Part shown: positions 34,990 through 47,065 of the stretch, piece after piece
Position numbering within the stretch: the stretch's first letter is position 1
How the letters are laid out: every line of letters begins with the position of its first letter
Assembly (NCBI GenBank): GCA_036873135.1
Contig: JAPTYO010000012.1
Span: 13,834,090-13,898,089, forward strand
DNA length: 64,000 nucleotides
From: Clarkia xantiana subsp. parviflora
Lineage: Eukaryota; Streptophyta; Magnoliopsida; Myrtales; Onagraceae
Direction: 5' to 3'
Notes under the pieces: generated by a model
Database searches by the model: none
What the model was told of the DNA's origin: nothing
The model's input: the letters and a program-made list of their open reading frames with translations, nothing else
Made by a program: the position numbers and the translations under genes

Positions 34990-35795
34990 TGATGACTAAC
35001 AAGTGATTGAACAAATAATTCATTTGATTGGAAAAGAGCTCCGTTAATTTTCTCATAAATTTTTTGTCAACATTACCGCTTCTTTTTTTTAATTGGTCTG
35101 CCATTTTATTCGTCTCATAGTAGTAGATATGTCGTAGTTTAAATTTAAAGCTCTTGAAAAACATATAGAAGCCTTGTACAATCACAAAGTAAGGAACGAT
35201 AATTGTAGTTTATCCGCACATTATCTCTCAAGTCAAGGATTAGTTGAATATCTATCGTCTTTTGAGTTCCATTTTGACAAAGATATTTTTGCCTTAACTA
35301 AACCATCATAAGAGAGAGCTTAGAATTTTGCCGCGAAACTGTTCAATATTCCCAACTATCTACTTACCATGACTTTCTCCAGCGTATTGAAAGTGTAATT
35401 AATAATAATAAAAGAAAAGAAACAATGCAATTTGAAATATCATAATTATTTTATTGGTAAACTGAAGCAAAATTAGAGATATCTATTATACCAATATTGG
35501 TATGAATATCATCACATTAAGTTGAATACAATTAAAGATATTATCATACTTAAAACACTATTATAAATAAATTTTGTAACTTGAAAATTAAAATAGTTAA
35601 TACCAACGTACACATTAATAATAAATAGTTGGTAGAATAAAAATTGTTTAACCAAATACTCACAGGATCGGGATTGTGCAAAAAAAGTGGGTGGGGGGGG
35701 ATTGGGATGAAAAATAAAAGGGAAGCCGAAAATGTCTCGAGACCCTATTCCAGAATTAGCCACGTGGTAAGTTGTGGGAATTCCCACCGGCCAAC
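34990..35795. other. Intergenic, no gene seen
   Basis: AT-rich DNA with a G run at 35693-35700. No coding signal is seen. Confidence 0.5.
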
Positions 35796-35798
35796 TAA

Positions 35799-36552
35799 GA
35801 GCATTTCCAATAGTAAAAGATATTTTGAAAGACATTTGCCGCCACATCAGCCATATAGACTATGTGTCATAGAAGAGAGAGAAAAATAAATTTTGTCCAA
35901 ATCCTCACAATGTGCAAAACCCATTTTGGACACATTAGGTAAGCCATTTTGGATTATATGGTTTTTATATGATTTAAATAAATAAAATGTATTTAATTAT
36001 AATTTACTTTTTAATCAACTAATTATATTATTACACATACAAATAAATATTTTATTCAAGTAATTATCTATGAAATATATAAAATAATACATAATTTAAA
36101 TCATTAATAATATTATAAAAAAGAAAATTTTATTGTATTAATTTTTTTATTAAATAATTAAGCTACATCATTAATCACTCATAGTAGACTTAAACGAAAT
36201 TTGCACGAGTATTATGAAATTGTCAAATATGTTCGATCAAATTTTCTTGTAGTTGTCGATGTGTCTGTCTATCACGAAGTTGGATAATATGTTTGATATA
36301 CCTCTCATAGTAACAATAATATATAACATTTTATATGCTACAAACATTTTATTATTATTTGTAAGTCATTTTTATTTTTGTTAAAAATAAATTAATTAAT
36401 TAAATGTCTTGGAAACACAAAAGTCCTAAGGACAACTTAGAGGAAAGAGAAAAAAATTATGGAGGGACAATTAGTGGTGTGGACAAAATTTGTCATTGCC
36501 TCTCACATCCACATAAGCAAATGTCTTGCAAAATTTGCCTATTGAAAGTGCT
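35799..36552. mobile_element. PIF/Harbinger-like MITE
   Basis: The left end GAGCATTTCCAATAG and the right end CTATTGAAAGTGCT are imperfect inverse copies flanked by TAA on both sides (35796-35798, 36553-36555). GAGCATTTCCAA ends with a 3-bp TAA/TTA duplication are typical of this MITE type in plants. The interior is AT-rich and non-coding. Confidence 0.6.
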
Positions 36553-36555
36553 TAA

Positions 36556-37118
36556 CCGATCAATTTGAAAAATCTGTGTGTCTCCCTCCCTCAAAGGGGA
36601 AAGGTTGCATTGCATCTAATTACTTATGATTTTGTTCCTACCTTCTTCAAATAGATAGATTCTCTCTCTCTTCACTAATACTCACTCACTCTTCAGACTG
36701 AATCTATCTATACAATACAACAAGGAATTAATAATATTACGTTTAATTTAATGGAGGAGGGGAATCTGGAAACAGAGAGAGAATCTTGCATTAAATCCCG
36801 GCCGGCTGGTGGATGATCCATTCCCAAACGTACCCTCTTTTGCCATCACCTTCGCAACAGAAAACTGCGATTCATCAACTGGTATCATCTTCTTGGGGTA
36901 CCTACCTAATTGTTTCTTTTTATTACATTTCTCTCCTTTTTTTTTAAAAAAAAAAAACTCCAATCTGGCTGGGTTCGATTTATTATTAGGTGGAGGAAAC
37001 AGTTTCCGTGCATGTTATCAAGAACTGCCCGTGTTCGACCCCGCGGATTACGCCTTCCAAGGCTACCCGCATCTCAGGACTCGACTGAACAACAAGATCA
37101 GGTCTAGTAGTAATTACC
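36556..37118 (+). other. Flank of the copia element, possible host exon remnant
   Basis: Bases 36990-37100 are GC-rich compared with the surroundings, begin after a TTATTATTAG acceptor-like site and end AGATCAG before GTCTAG. One frame reads FRACYQELPVFDPADYAFQGY. A second GC-rich piece is at 36805-36900. No family is recognised. The copia element starts 18 bases past the putative donor site. Confidence 0.25.
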
Positions 37119-37471
37119 TGTTTGAGGGCCTTGTTCTGGGCTAAGTTGGGCCTAGTTGTTTCTAGCCCATTTTGTATTATGGAATTGGTTAATCCAATCT
37201 GGTCTCTTGAGCCTTGTAATAGTTTAGGGGTGTTTTAGTTAGTTTGTTTATCTTTGTGGACTAAGTTCCTTCGTTGTAAAGACTCAGGGTTGAAACTGAA
37301 CACTCTTGAGTGTTTGGGGTCCCCTTATTAGTGTTATAAGGTGAGGAGGTGCCAAGTGAAGGAACCATCTCCAATGAACCGCAATTCTCTGTGCCTCTCC
37401 ATTACTCTCTTTTCTCTGTGTGATTCTTCATCTTCTCAACCAAATTAGGGTTAGGATTACAAAACTTAAGA
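37119..37471 (+). repeat. 5' LTR of copia element
   Basis: 353 bp, beginning TGTTTGAGGG and ending ACTTAAGA. The end is defined by the primer site on one side and the target duplication at the other copy, so the terminus is TG...GA and not TG...CA. Confidence 0.93.
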
Positions 37472-37484
37472 TGGTATCAGAGCC
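37472..37484 (+). other. Primer binding site of copia element
   Basis: TGGTATCAGAGCC is complementary to the initiator-Met tRNA 3' region and directly follows the LTR. Confidence 0.92.
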
Positions 37485-37702
37485 GCAAGACCTTCTTGCT
37501 GATCGATCCGTTCTCGCATCCACCTCGCAGCCCTTATCGTGAGGCCCTCCTCCCCTTGCTGTGACGATTTGCTTCAGTTCTTCACTTTTCGTGGCGTTTC
37601 ACCTGTTCGTCACGATCTTTTCCTTGGAGATCTTGTCCTCGTTTTTCGACTTCAAGCGAGCTCTCCTTCTTCACCAATTGGAAGCCTCTTGATTCGGTCA
37701 CG

Positions 37703-40700
37703 ATGAGTGAGCACAACACGGATGGTAGCGAAACATCGCATCTCGCCGCAACCGACGTTGTTGATTTCTCTTCCGAGGTTCATTCCTTCCATCCCTTATT
37801 CCTTCACGCCTCTGATAATCCTGGCCAGACTCTGTTATCACTCAAATTAACTGGTCAGGATAATTTTCGTAAATGGAGCAAGGGAATGCAGATTATCCTG
37901 CTAGGAAAGAATAAACTAGGATTCGTCACCGGATCTTGTGATCGTGCTGGTTTTGATTCTAAGTTCCACGTTTTGTGGGATAGATGTGATGCTGTGGTTC
38001 GTGGCTGGATCATTAATTCTGTCTCTGATGAAATCTCTGATAGTATTCTGTATTTGGAAAATGCACATATTGTCTGGAAGGAATTACAAGAACGATTTGA
38101 TAAGATGAGTGGTTCCAGGATTTATCAACTTCATCGTGAGATTGTTACCGCTCGACAGGGCCTGGATTCAATCAGTAGTTTCTTTACGAAGTTGAGAAAT
38201 CTGTGGACTGATTATGACTCTGCCTGTTCCCTTCCTAATATTCCTGGAGATCTTTTTAAGAGGCATCTTGATCACAAAGAACATGAGAGGCTGTTTCAGT
38301 TCTTAATGGGACTAAACGAAACTTTTTCAAATGTGCGTAGCAATTTGCTATTGTGGAGTCCCTTGCCTACACTGAACCAAGCCTATGGAGTTCTTCTCCA
38401 AGAAGAAAACCAAAGAGACGTGTCTGCTTCTATTGCTAACAATGCTGGTGTCTCTCCGAGTGCAAAAAGCCTTGCAGTTAATGATGATAAGAACAGAAGG
38501 ACTTCATCCTCTGAATTAGAGTGTACCTTTTGCAAGAAAAGGGGACACACCATTGATCGCTGCTATGCCAAGGGGTGTGACTTTTGTAAGAAGAAAGGCC
38601 ACTGCAAAGATAATTGTTTCAAATTCAAGGAAATTGGAAAAGGGAAAGCTGCGTTGGGAAAAACTGATACTCAATCTTCCAATATGAGTCTCAGTGACTG
38701 TGCACCACATCCACCCTCTGCTCCAACTACTTCATCATCTTCAGGCAGCATAAATCTCACCTCGGAGCAATTTAACAAGCTTCTGCAGCAGCTTGGAGGT
38801 AGTGGCAACACTGCAAATGTAGCCACAGCCACCACTCTGACAGACAATTGCCAAGGTGCTTGTATGATATCTAAACTGTCTGATAATGATTTTTCAAAAT
38901 GTTGGATTTTAGACTCTGGTGCCAGTAATCATATGACTAAAGAGCTTTCCTGGTTGAAAAATTTTAAACCAATTTCCAAAATTAAAGTTCAATTGCCTGA
39001 TGGTGAGTTTGCTTTTGCTTCTGGAATGGGTGATTATGATATTTTTGATGGATGTACACTGATGAACATTCTTTATTTGCCCCATTTCAAATACAATCTT
39101 ATTTCAGTTTCTCAGCTCACAAAAGACCAGAATTGTGTTTCCATTTTTCATCCCAATATTGCTCTTATGCAGGACCCCTCAAATGGGAGGGTCTTGGGGA
39201 TTGGTTAACAACATTCTGGACTTTATTTTCTCACACCCAACTTTAAGAACTCATCATCAGTTGCTCTTACTGCTGCTAAGGATATGACTTCCCTTTGGCA
39301 CAGAAGACTTGGTCATGCTTCTGTGAGATCCTTGCAGCACATTGATGGCTTAGTTTTGTCCTCCAATAAAATTCTTGATATAGATGGTTGTACTATCTGT
39401 CCTCTTGCAAGGTTTCCTAGACTCCCTTTTGGTATTTCTAATAAAAGAGCAGATTCTATGTTTGATCTTGTGCATAGTGACATTTGGGGACCTTACAGAA
39501 CAACCACTTATGATAATAACAGATATTTTTTTAACTCTTGTTGATGACTATTCAAGGATCACTTGGGTATTTTTAATGAAGTTTAAACATAATGTGGCTG
39601 AGCTGTTAAGGAATTTTGTTTTCATGGTTAAAACACAATTTAACAAGATCATCAAAGTCTTTCGAAGTGATAATGGTGGAGAATTCTTTAACTCTGAAAT
39701 TAAAAGTTTTTTTACCTCTAAAGGAATTCTCCATCAGAGTTCTTGCTCTCATACCCCCCAACAAAACGGGAGGGTAGAGAGAAAACATAGACATTTGCTA
39801 GAAGTTGCAAGGGCACTTAAGTTGCAGGCTTTTGTTCCAGATATGTTTTTGGGGGATTGTATTATGACAGCTTGTTATCTTATCAACTTAATGCCTACAC
39901 AAGTTCTGGGAGGGAAATCCCCCATGGAGGTTATGTTTAATAGAAAACCAGATGTAAAACATCTTAGAACGTTTGGGTGTTTATGTTTTGCAAAGGATTT
40001 AATGGTGAAGACTAAGTTTGCTGCCAGGTCCATTCCCTCAGTTTTTCTTGGATATTCAAATTCTCAGAAAGGTTATAAACTTTACAACTTAGATACAAAG
40101 AAATTTTTCATTAGTAGGGATGTAAAGTTTTTTGAGAATACCTTTCCCTTTTTCAGCAGCACTACTAAGTCTATGCCCTTTTTTTGTGAACATGACACCC
40201 TTGATGATATCTATGATGATGGCACTAATGATGGTTACACATCTGAGATTGAGAATGATATTCCTTCTTCTGAATTGGACAATTTACCTGATAGTGATAT
40301 GGATAATGACCCTGATCCTAATATTCCTTTGGCACATGATGAAGTTGCTATACCCACTTCTGATGCTGCTCAGCAGAATGTAAGGAGGTCTGCCAGAAAT
40401 AGGAGACCACCCATTCGTATGGCAGACTATGTTGCTTCCTCATCTTCAATATATCCCATTTCCAATTTTGTCTCTTATAAGAATGTGTCTCATGATTATC
40501 ATAGATATTTGACTTCAATTTCTAGAATGGTGGAACCAGATTCATATGAGGAAGCTTCACAGAATCCTTCTTGGGTCAAGGCAATGGAAGAGGAAATCTC
40601 AGCATTAGAAGTCAATAAAACATGGGATGTTGTTCAACTCCCAGTTGGTAAGAAAGCTATTGGCTCTAAATGGGTTTATAAAATTAAATATAATTCTGAT

Positions 40701-42224
40701 GGCTCATTAGAAAGATTTAAGGCTCGTTTAGTTGCTAAAGGGTATAAACAACAATTTGGCATTGATTATTATGAGACTTTCTCTCTTGTTGTTAAGATGA
40801 ATACTGTGAGGGTAGTTTTGGCTCTTGCTGCCTCTCAAAATTGGCATCTCTTTCAAATGGATGTTTATAATGCGTTTTTACAAGGTGATTTGACTGAGGA
40901 GGTTTATATGAGTCTTCCCCAAGGTTTTCGCAATCAAGGGGGGTCATCCTCTAAATCTGTTGGTTCAAATTTAGTATGTAGATTGCGAAAATCCTTGTAT
41001 GGTCTCAAACAAGCCTCCAGACAATGGAATTTAAAACTCACCGAGTCTCTTTTGAATGCTGGTTATTCTCAGTCCATGCATGATTATTCTTTGTTTCTTA
41101 AAAGGAATGGTGATCAGATTGTTGTGTTGTTAGTTTATGTGGACGATCTGTTGATTACTGGGAATAGCAGGCAAATGATAACTGATCTTAAACATGTTTT
41201 GGAGAGCAGTTTTAAAATGAAAGATCTGGGAGAATTACAGTATTTCCTTGGAATTGAGATTGCTAGATCTAAAAAGGGAATTGTTTTGTGCCAACGCAAG
41301 TATGCTTTAGAACTGATTTCCCAGGTTGGCTTAGCAGGATGTAAGCCTGCCAAAACCCCTATGGAAGTCAATTTGAAACTGACCAGCAAAAACTATGATG
41401 ATGCTTTAAATGTGAATCAGAATGATAGAACCCTAGATGATGTTTCCTCCTATAGGAGGCTGATAGGAAAGCTTTTGTACTTAACTATCACTAGGCCAGA
41501 TATATCCTTTCCTGTGCAACAATTGAGTCAGTATCTTAATAATCCAAAAATGTCCCATTATGAAGTTGCGTTGAGAATTGTTAGATATATTAAGTCTGAG
41601 CCAGGAAAGGGTATGCTGTTGTCTTCTGATAGTTCTTTAGGTTTATCTGGGTTTTGTGATTCTGATTGGGCTTCCTGTTCTGAGACTAGAAGGCCGTTGA
41701 CTGGTTATTGCATTATGCTTGGGAAGTCCACTGTGTCTTGGAAAGTCAAAAAACATGATGTGGTATCACTTTCTTCTGCAGAGTCTGAATACAGAAGTAT
41801 CAGACATGCAGTACAGGAGCTAGTTTGGTTAAGAGGGCTGATTTCTGAACTGGGTTTTAAACAAAATGAGCCTTCAATATTATGTTGTGATAATAAAGCT
41901 GCTGTCCAGATTGCCTCTAATCCTATTTTTCATGAGCGAACTAAGCATATTGAAATTGACTGTCACTTTTCTAGGCAAATGCTTTTGATGGGTACTGTTA
42001 AATTTCAGTATGTGCGTACAGGTAATCAGGTCGCATATGTCTTTACTAAGGCATTAGTGAGGAAGCAGTTTAAATATTTGATCCATAAACTTAGTATGAT
42101 TAACATCTTTGCTGGTGAGCATTTTGTGTTGAGCAATGCAGGTGATAATAAGGTTGATTCGGGAAATGAGAAGTTGACAAGGGGAGTTACGAATTCTGCA
42201 ACGTTGTCTAGGAGTCCAGATTGA
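37703..42224 (+). pseudogene. Copia Gag-Pol polyprotein, one stop and one frameshift
   Basis: The ATG at 37703 opens a 501-codon frame. It has the copia gag N-terminus (LTGQDNFRKWSKGM), two CCHC-like knuckles (38520-38630) and the protease motif LDSGASNHM (38910-38935). A TAA at 39206-39208 interrupts it. The same frame resumes with the integrase zinc finger (LWHRRLGHAS) and HSDIWGPY. An extra T in the T run near 39526-39532 shifts the frame, and the rest continues as 39528-42224. Integrase FRSDNGGEF and NGRVERKH, reverse transcriptase YVDDLLITG (41136-41160) and RNase H (CDSDWASC, SAESEYR, CDNKAAV) are visible. The motif usually ADxFTKAL reads AYVFTKAL, which removes an acidic residue. The frame ends just before the polypurine tract. 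Confidence 0.95.
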
Positions 42225-42231
42225 GGGGGCG
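42221..42231 (+). other. Polypurine tract of copia element
   Basis: TTGAGGGGGCG abuts the 3' LTR and overlaps the pol stop codon. Confidence 0.85.
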
Positions 42232-42584
42232 TGTTCGAGGGCCTTGTTCTGGGCTAAGTTGGGCCTAGTTGTTTCTAGCCCATTTTGTATTATGGAATTG
42301 GTTAATCCAATCTGGCCTCTTGAGCCTTGTAATAGTTTAGGGGTGTTTTAGTTAGTTTGTTTATCTTTGTGGACTAAGTTCCTTCGTTGTAAAGACTCAG
42401 GGTTGAAACTGAACACTCTTGAGTGTTTGGGGTCCCCTTATTAGTGTTATAAGGTGAGGAGGTGCCAAGTGAAGGAACCATCTCCAATGAACCGCAATTT
42501 TCTGTGCCTCTCCATTACTCTCTTTTCTCTGTGTGATTCTTCATCTTCTCAACCAAATTAGGGTTAGGATTACAAAACTTAAGA
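42232..42584 (+). repeat. 3' LTR of copia element
   Basis: The 353-bp partner of 37119-37471, differing at three positions by eye, followed by TTACC. Confidence 0.93.
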
Positions 42585-42589
42585 TTACC

Positions 42590-43340
42590 CACTTTAATTT
42601 TTGGAGGTGCTACTCAATATATAATTATAATGGGAGGGTATCTTCTGTTAATTAATTAATATATCTAGGTGTAGCTCGCTCAACTAGCAGCGTCCGTTCC
42701 TAATGAACCTTCCATTTATTTCTAATGGAAGAGTATCTTCTGTTAATTACTTAATTCGCTTTAACTTATTCGATTGTTGAATTATCATTATTTCTAGGTA
42801 CGTAGCTTATGGAAATGCTGCTTTAGGGCTTGTTTGATTACCCATGCTCAGTATGGTTGATAGTTATGAGTAATACACCCAGATTGTATGTAAATGTTTG
42901 TGGGCAATTCATGTGTAAACTTGGTGTTTTCACCAAACTAATGTTATTATGATAAATAAATAAATGTCTCACACTTATTAAATGTTTTTTTTCTTCTAAA
43001 ACTCTAAGAATAAACCACTTAAATTATTTGTTTGGCACCAAGCCTAACCAAAATTGGAAAGAAATAAATTATTTGTACCACTTAAAGGCAAAACTATAGT
43101 ATTCTGAGTTCAACATAATTTATTTCTTTTATGAATTTGAAGATAATTGGCTCATTTAATTTAGCTGGAATGGGTAAAATGAAAATATTCACTCGAGCTT
43201 AAGGGTGTTACAACCCGAATTGAATTTTTGTGGGACTATGTTATATGGATAGAGTCATGCTAATCAAGTACAAACCTTGCTTGCAATATTGGATAATACC
43301 TATGAACGAGTTTAATTGAGATGTGACTAACTGTATTTAT
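42590..43340. other. Intergenic, no gene seen
   Basis: AT-rich DNA between the copia element and the Helitron 3' end. No coding signal is seen. Confidence 0.5.
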
Positions 43341-43345
43341 AAATA

Positions 43346-44555
43346 ACTAGTTGTGGCGCGCGCGCGTTGCACGCGCATCTAGTTAATTTTAATTCTAAAG
43401 TTTCTCTAAAGTTATATAAGTGATAGTAAAGTTAAGAAGACAAATTAAGAAATAGTTTTATAAACAGTATGAGTAGTATCGAATAGTGTCAGATGATTTT
43501 TGTACCCAAAATGTATAGAGGAATGTGGAGCCCTTTAAGTTTTTGATGCATTGTTCATTGCTTTCGGAATCCGAATCATGTAGACGTTTTTCTTTCAAAA
43601 TAAAATAACCATCATCTCTTATTTGGAGCTTGTAATAGTAATATTCACGACATGAAACTCTCTTTGCTGAAACATGGGGCCTTTCTTCAAAATGAGATAA
43701 ATTATGTCATTACAATTGGTGGCGCCATACAGTTAGACTTACGTAAATAAATTGAAACATTAAATAGATGATGGTAAGATGTATGATTGATGCTTACGTT
43801 CACTTTTAATTTCAGTGATGAAATTTGTGTTGAGACAGAGCTACTTGAGCTATCCTGGCCAGTGGACATAAATATATTTAGATGCCACGTGTGTCATCAC
43901 CGTAAGAAAATAGAAGAGGGTACTGTACTGGATCATAGTAGCCATAATAATGACGTATACGGTGTCGTTCCCCGAAGGTGGATTGAATGGTGATTTCATA
44001 GTCACAGTGGGCTTGACTATTATTAACTTCAACCTAGATAGCATCAATATCATCTACAGAAGGGCTATTATAGATGCGTCGATCTAGCTGGATATCACGT
44101 AAGATACGGACGTAACACATTTCTTAAGGTAGATATGCTAGTTTCAAAGTACACGAGTATAGGGGTTGATCAATAATATATGCATGAGTGTTTGTATAAC
44201 TGTCTCGCTAAGACAAGGATCAGTAAACATGAACATCCGATTATGGAGCTCATTTGAAGTATCATAGAAAAACAATTGCAAAAAGCAAGAGTTTCACCTG
44301 TTAACAGAGCTGGTAAGTCATTGTAAACTTGCATTTGGGCTCGAAAGGTGTAGACACCATGTGTTGAAGAAACAAGATCTCTATCGACGCGGAACACCAA
44401 AAGAAGTGAGTGAGAAAAGACTATTATAAGCCCTTATATGTGCATGGAACTCTGCACATTTGTTGCCTCCATCTTTAAATAATTTCTTAAGAGGCGCAGG
44501 TGTTTCATGTTGAAAACGCACAATATTGACAAAGAGAGGATATATACTTCCAGCA
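43346..44555 (-). mobile_element. Helitron remnant, 3' end plus N-terminal piece of Rep/helicase
   Basis: On the - strand the 3' end reads CTAGT followed by T. About 10-15 bases upstream is a GC-rich hairpin (GCGCGT-GCA-ACGCGC), as in Helitrons. Further upstream on the same strand (about 44540-43815) broken frames read like the N-terminal part of plant Helitron helicases: AEFHAHIRAYNSLFSLTSFG, then GVYTFRAQMQVYNDLPALL, then FFYDTSNELHNRMF, then HYYGYYDPVQYPLLFSYGDD. At least two frameshifts and several stops separate them. The Rep and helicase catalytic domains are absent. The 5' end was not located. Confidence 0.72.
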
Positions 44556-45934
44556 ATGACGGAACACCTACAATATTATAATTGAAATTTTGTATTAATC
44601 AAGTTCGAATTATAAATGTGTAGGTCAAATTTGAACTTTGAAGTTTGTATCCAATTCCTACTCATCACCATTCTAATCAACCATTCCAGTTATTCTAAAC
44701 ATAATAATAAATCCTAAATATGCTGAATTTATTATATCTGAACTTAATAATAATTTAACTATTACTTTGTAAGATACAAATAAGAGCATTACAGTTGATG
44801 AAAACTTAAAGTGTATTCATTAAGCATATATTAGTGCTAGTTCATGGTGCGTAATCTTTGCTGCATATGTTTAATGTATATATTTATCACTAATTTTCCT
44901 CATTTTTTCAACTAATTAAGCCTTCCTAAATCTTTCAATGATTATTTGTTAGTCAGATGTTTGCATTGCGTTAAGTAATGAATGAATAAATACATGCAGC
45001 CTGCATGATGCAGGAGTAGCTGTCTCTTAGGAAGAATAATGTATAATAGCTGCCCCAAGTAACAGGTCATTTTCACGGCGTCGTTTACGGCGTTACGCAT
45101 AAGACGTCTGCTTTCCTTTTTATCATTCGAGGTTAAGTTGGAACGTCTGTCTTGATTATAGAAAAGACCTCCAACTTCATTTATGAATCCATCCATATAT
45201 GGCATGGTTTTGCATATTTTCAGAGTTGAGGGATATATATATATAAGTTAAAAACTTGAATGAATAATTATTATTTTTTGCCATTAATTCTAGTTTTTTT
45301 TTAAAGATACCAATGAAATTTAAGTGCCAAATTTTATCGGATAACAACTACAACATCATTAAATACGTACAATATCTTGTACTGTTCAGTTGAAATCAAT
45401 CATTCAATAGTAGAAGTTACGAAGAAAAATTAGATAACACTATAGACATGCATACGGAGAACGACATGCATATATATGCCATCAGACAGAGGCGTAGCTA
45501 TCCTGGAGAATGAGGGAACATATGCCCCTCATTCTTAGGAAAAAATTATGATATATATATATGATAAATTTGATATGTAATTGGCATTGAAGTTTCATCA
45601 TTTACATTTTTAGTTATATAGATTATATATTTTCTAAACTTAGATTTTCTACTTCATATTTTTTTATTTTGTTATCTAGTATGTACTGGAATAGTGATCC
45701 CATCTAATATATAATGGAATAGTCTACCCCTGTTATTTAATTGTTGGCTCCGCCATTGCCATGAGACACCACTTGGTTGAATTGAAGAGTGTAATAATTG
45801 TACACCAATTGGCTGATTGTTTCATTCATGTCTTTATGTATGAAGGAGCAACAACAATGCCAAATTATAACTATGATTTATGGAGTAATTAGCTTCAGGC
45901 ACTGAAGACAAAAAAAGCACAATATGTTATTATC
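44556..45934. other. Intergenic or Helitron-internal DNA, no gene seen
   Basis: AT-rich DNA without coding signal. The Helitron 5' end could lie here or further right. Confidence 0.4.
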
Positions 45935-46440
45935 TCTTAGAGAAAAGTATGTAAAATATGGAATATAACATGCAACAAGTTTGAAAAATATGATTTTATG
46001 GACCAATATGTTTTAAAACTTACAACATGTTTGAAAAAGATGGTTTTATGGACCATTTTTTCCTTTTTAAAATGTACAACATGCTTACAAAAGATGGTAA
46101 AATGATTATCGTCCACTTGTTGTCACTAGTCTCATTAAGTGGACACGTGCGGATCACGTTTTAAAAAATAATAATTATTGTTATTATTATTTACATCCAC
46201 CCATTAATAATCATTGCTATGTATAAATTAATTTCTTATTTTAATTATTATTATTTTTTTCTAAAAATGTGTTTCGCACGTGTCCACTTAATGAGACTAT
46301 TGATAACAAGTGGACGGTATGTCATTTTAACATATTTTGCAAGCTTGTTGTACATGTTGGTCCATAAAACCATCTTTTTCAAACATGTTGGTATAAGGAC
46401 TAAATAAAAAACATGTTGGTCCCTAAACCACTTTCTATAG
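45935..46440. repeat. Long imperfect inverted repeat (foldback, about 0.5 kb)
   Basis: Words such as TGTTTGAAAAAGATGGTTTTATGGACC, CACTTGTTG and GTGGACACGTGCG on the left recur inverted on the right (CGCACGTGTCCAC, GGTCCATAAAACCATC). The centre is AT-rich near 46200. The ends look like TAGAGAAAAGT and CTTTCTATA, but no clear target duplication was found, so the class is open. Confidence 0.65.
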
Positions 46441-46712
46441 AAATTTTACACCATATTTCACAGTTTGTATCACCACTCACTAAGAGTAAATTTACTAATG
46501 TAAATGTAAAGATGAGCAACGGACTTACTGGTAACATGAATGACAAAGAGATATTAAAGCCATAGTTTTACGACCACTGGGAACCGGGGCATCAGACTCC
46601 ATATCCATCCCGAGAAGCTAATTGCCTTGTATTCTATTAACCAAGAGACAGACAACATAATTAGGATAGTAGACATACACTTACGAATTTTCTCGATCAA
46701 GAATAAGGCATG

Positions 46713-47065
46713 AAGTACCGTGTCGACTCATCCGAGTACCGAATCAGATTGCTGCATCAAGTGGCTCGATTCCAAACCTCCGAAATCAGTCCTTTACGTG
46801 TCATTCGGATCGATGAACACGATTTCGGCGATGCACATGATGAAATTGGCAGTTGCGTTGGAGGCGACCGGGAGAGATTTCGTATGGGTGGTGAGGCCGC
46901 CGACAGGGGTGGACATCAACTCGGAGTTCGACGGTGAGAAGTGGCTGCCGGAAGGGATTCGAGCGGCAGATGGAGGAGTCTGGGAAGGGGGTGCTGGTTC
47001 GGAAATGGGCGCCCCAATTGGAGATGGGGCCACGCGGCAGTGGAAGCAAAGTGATGTGATCAGAA
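46713..47065 (+). pseudogene. UDP-glycosyltransferase pseudogene fragment (UGT92-like)
   Basis: About 75 codons from near 46720 read like the middle of a family 1 plant glycosyltransferase: CIKWLDSKPPKSVLYVSFGS, then FVWVVRPPTGVDINSEF and WLPEGI. After about 46955 the frame shifts; the next frame reads GVLVRKWAPQLEM, the start of the sugar-donor PSPG motif. The rest of that motif (HCGWNS region) is missing. The intact enzyme would transfer a sugar from a UDP-sugar to a small molecule in the cytosol. No upstream coding part is adjacent. It resembles Arabidopsis UGT92A1 by memory of the family; subfamily is uncertain. Confidence 0.75.

Larger units (their letters stand above)
37119..42584 (+). 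mobile_element. Ty1/copia LTR retrotransposon (5.47 kb)
   Basis: Both LTRs are 353 bp (37119-37471, 42232-42584), flanked by TTACC (37114-37118, 42585-42589). By eye they differ at three positions, near 99 percent identity. Next to the 5' LTR is TGGTATCAGAGCC, and before the 3' LTR is the tract TTGAGGGGGCG. The coding region runs gag, protease, integrase, reverse transcriptase, RNase H, the copia order. It has one stop and one frameshift, so this copy is defective although young. Confidence 0.97.

Noticed and set aside
34844..35185. 113-codon frame on the - strand
   Set aside because: It runs through the tRNA-Glu gene and has no coding features.
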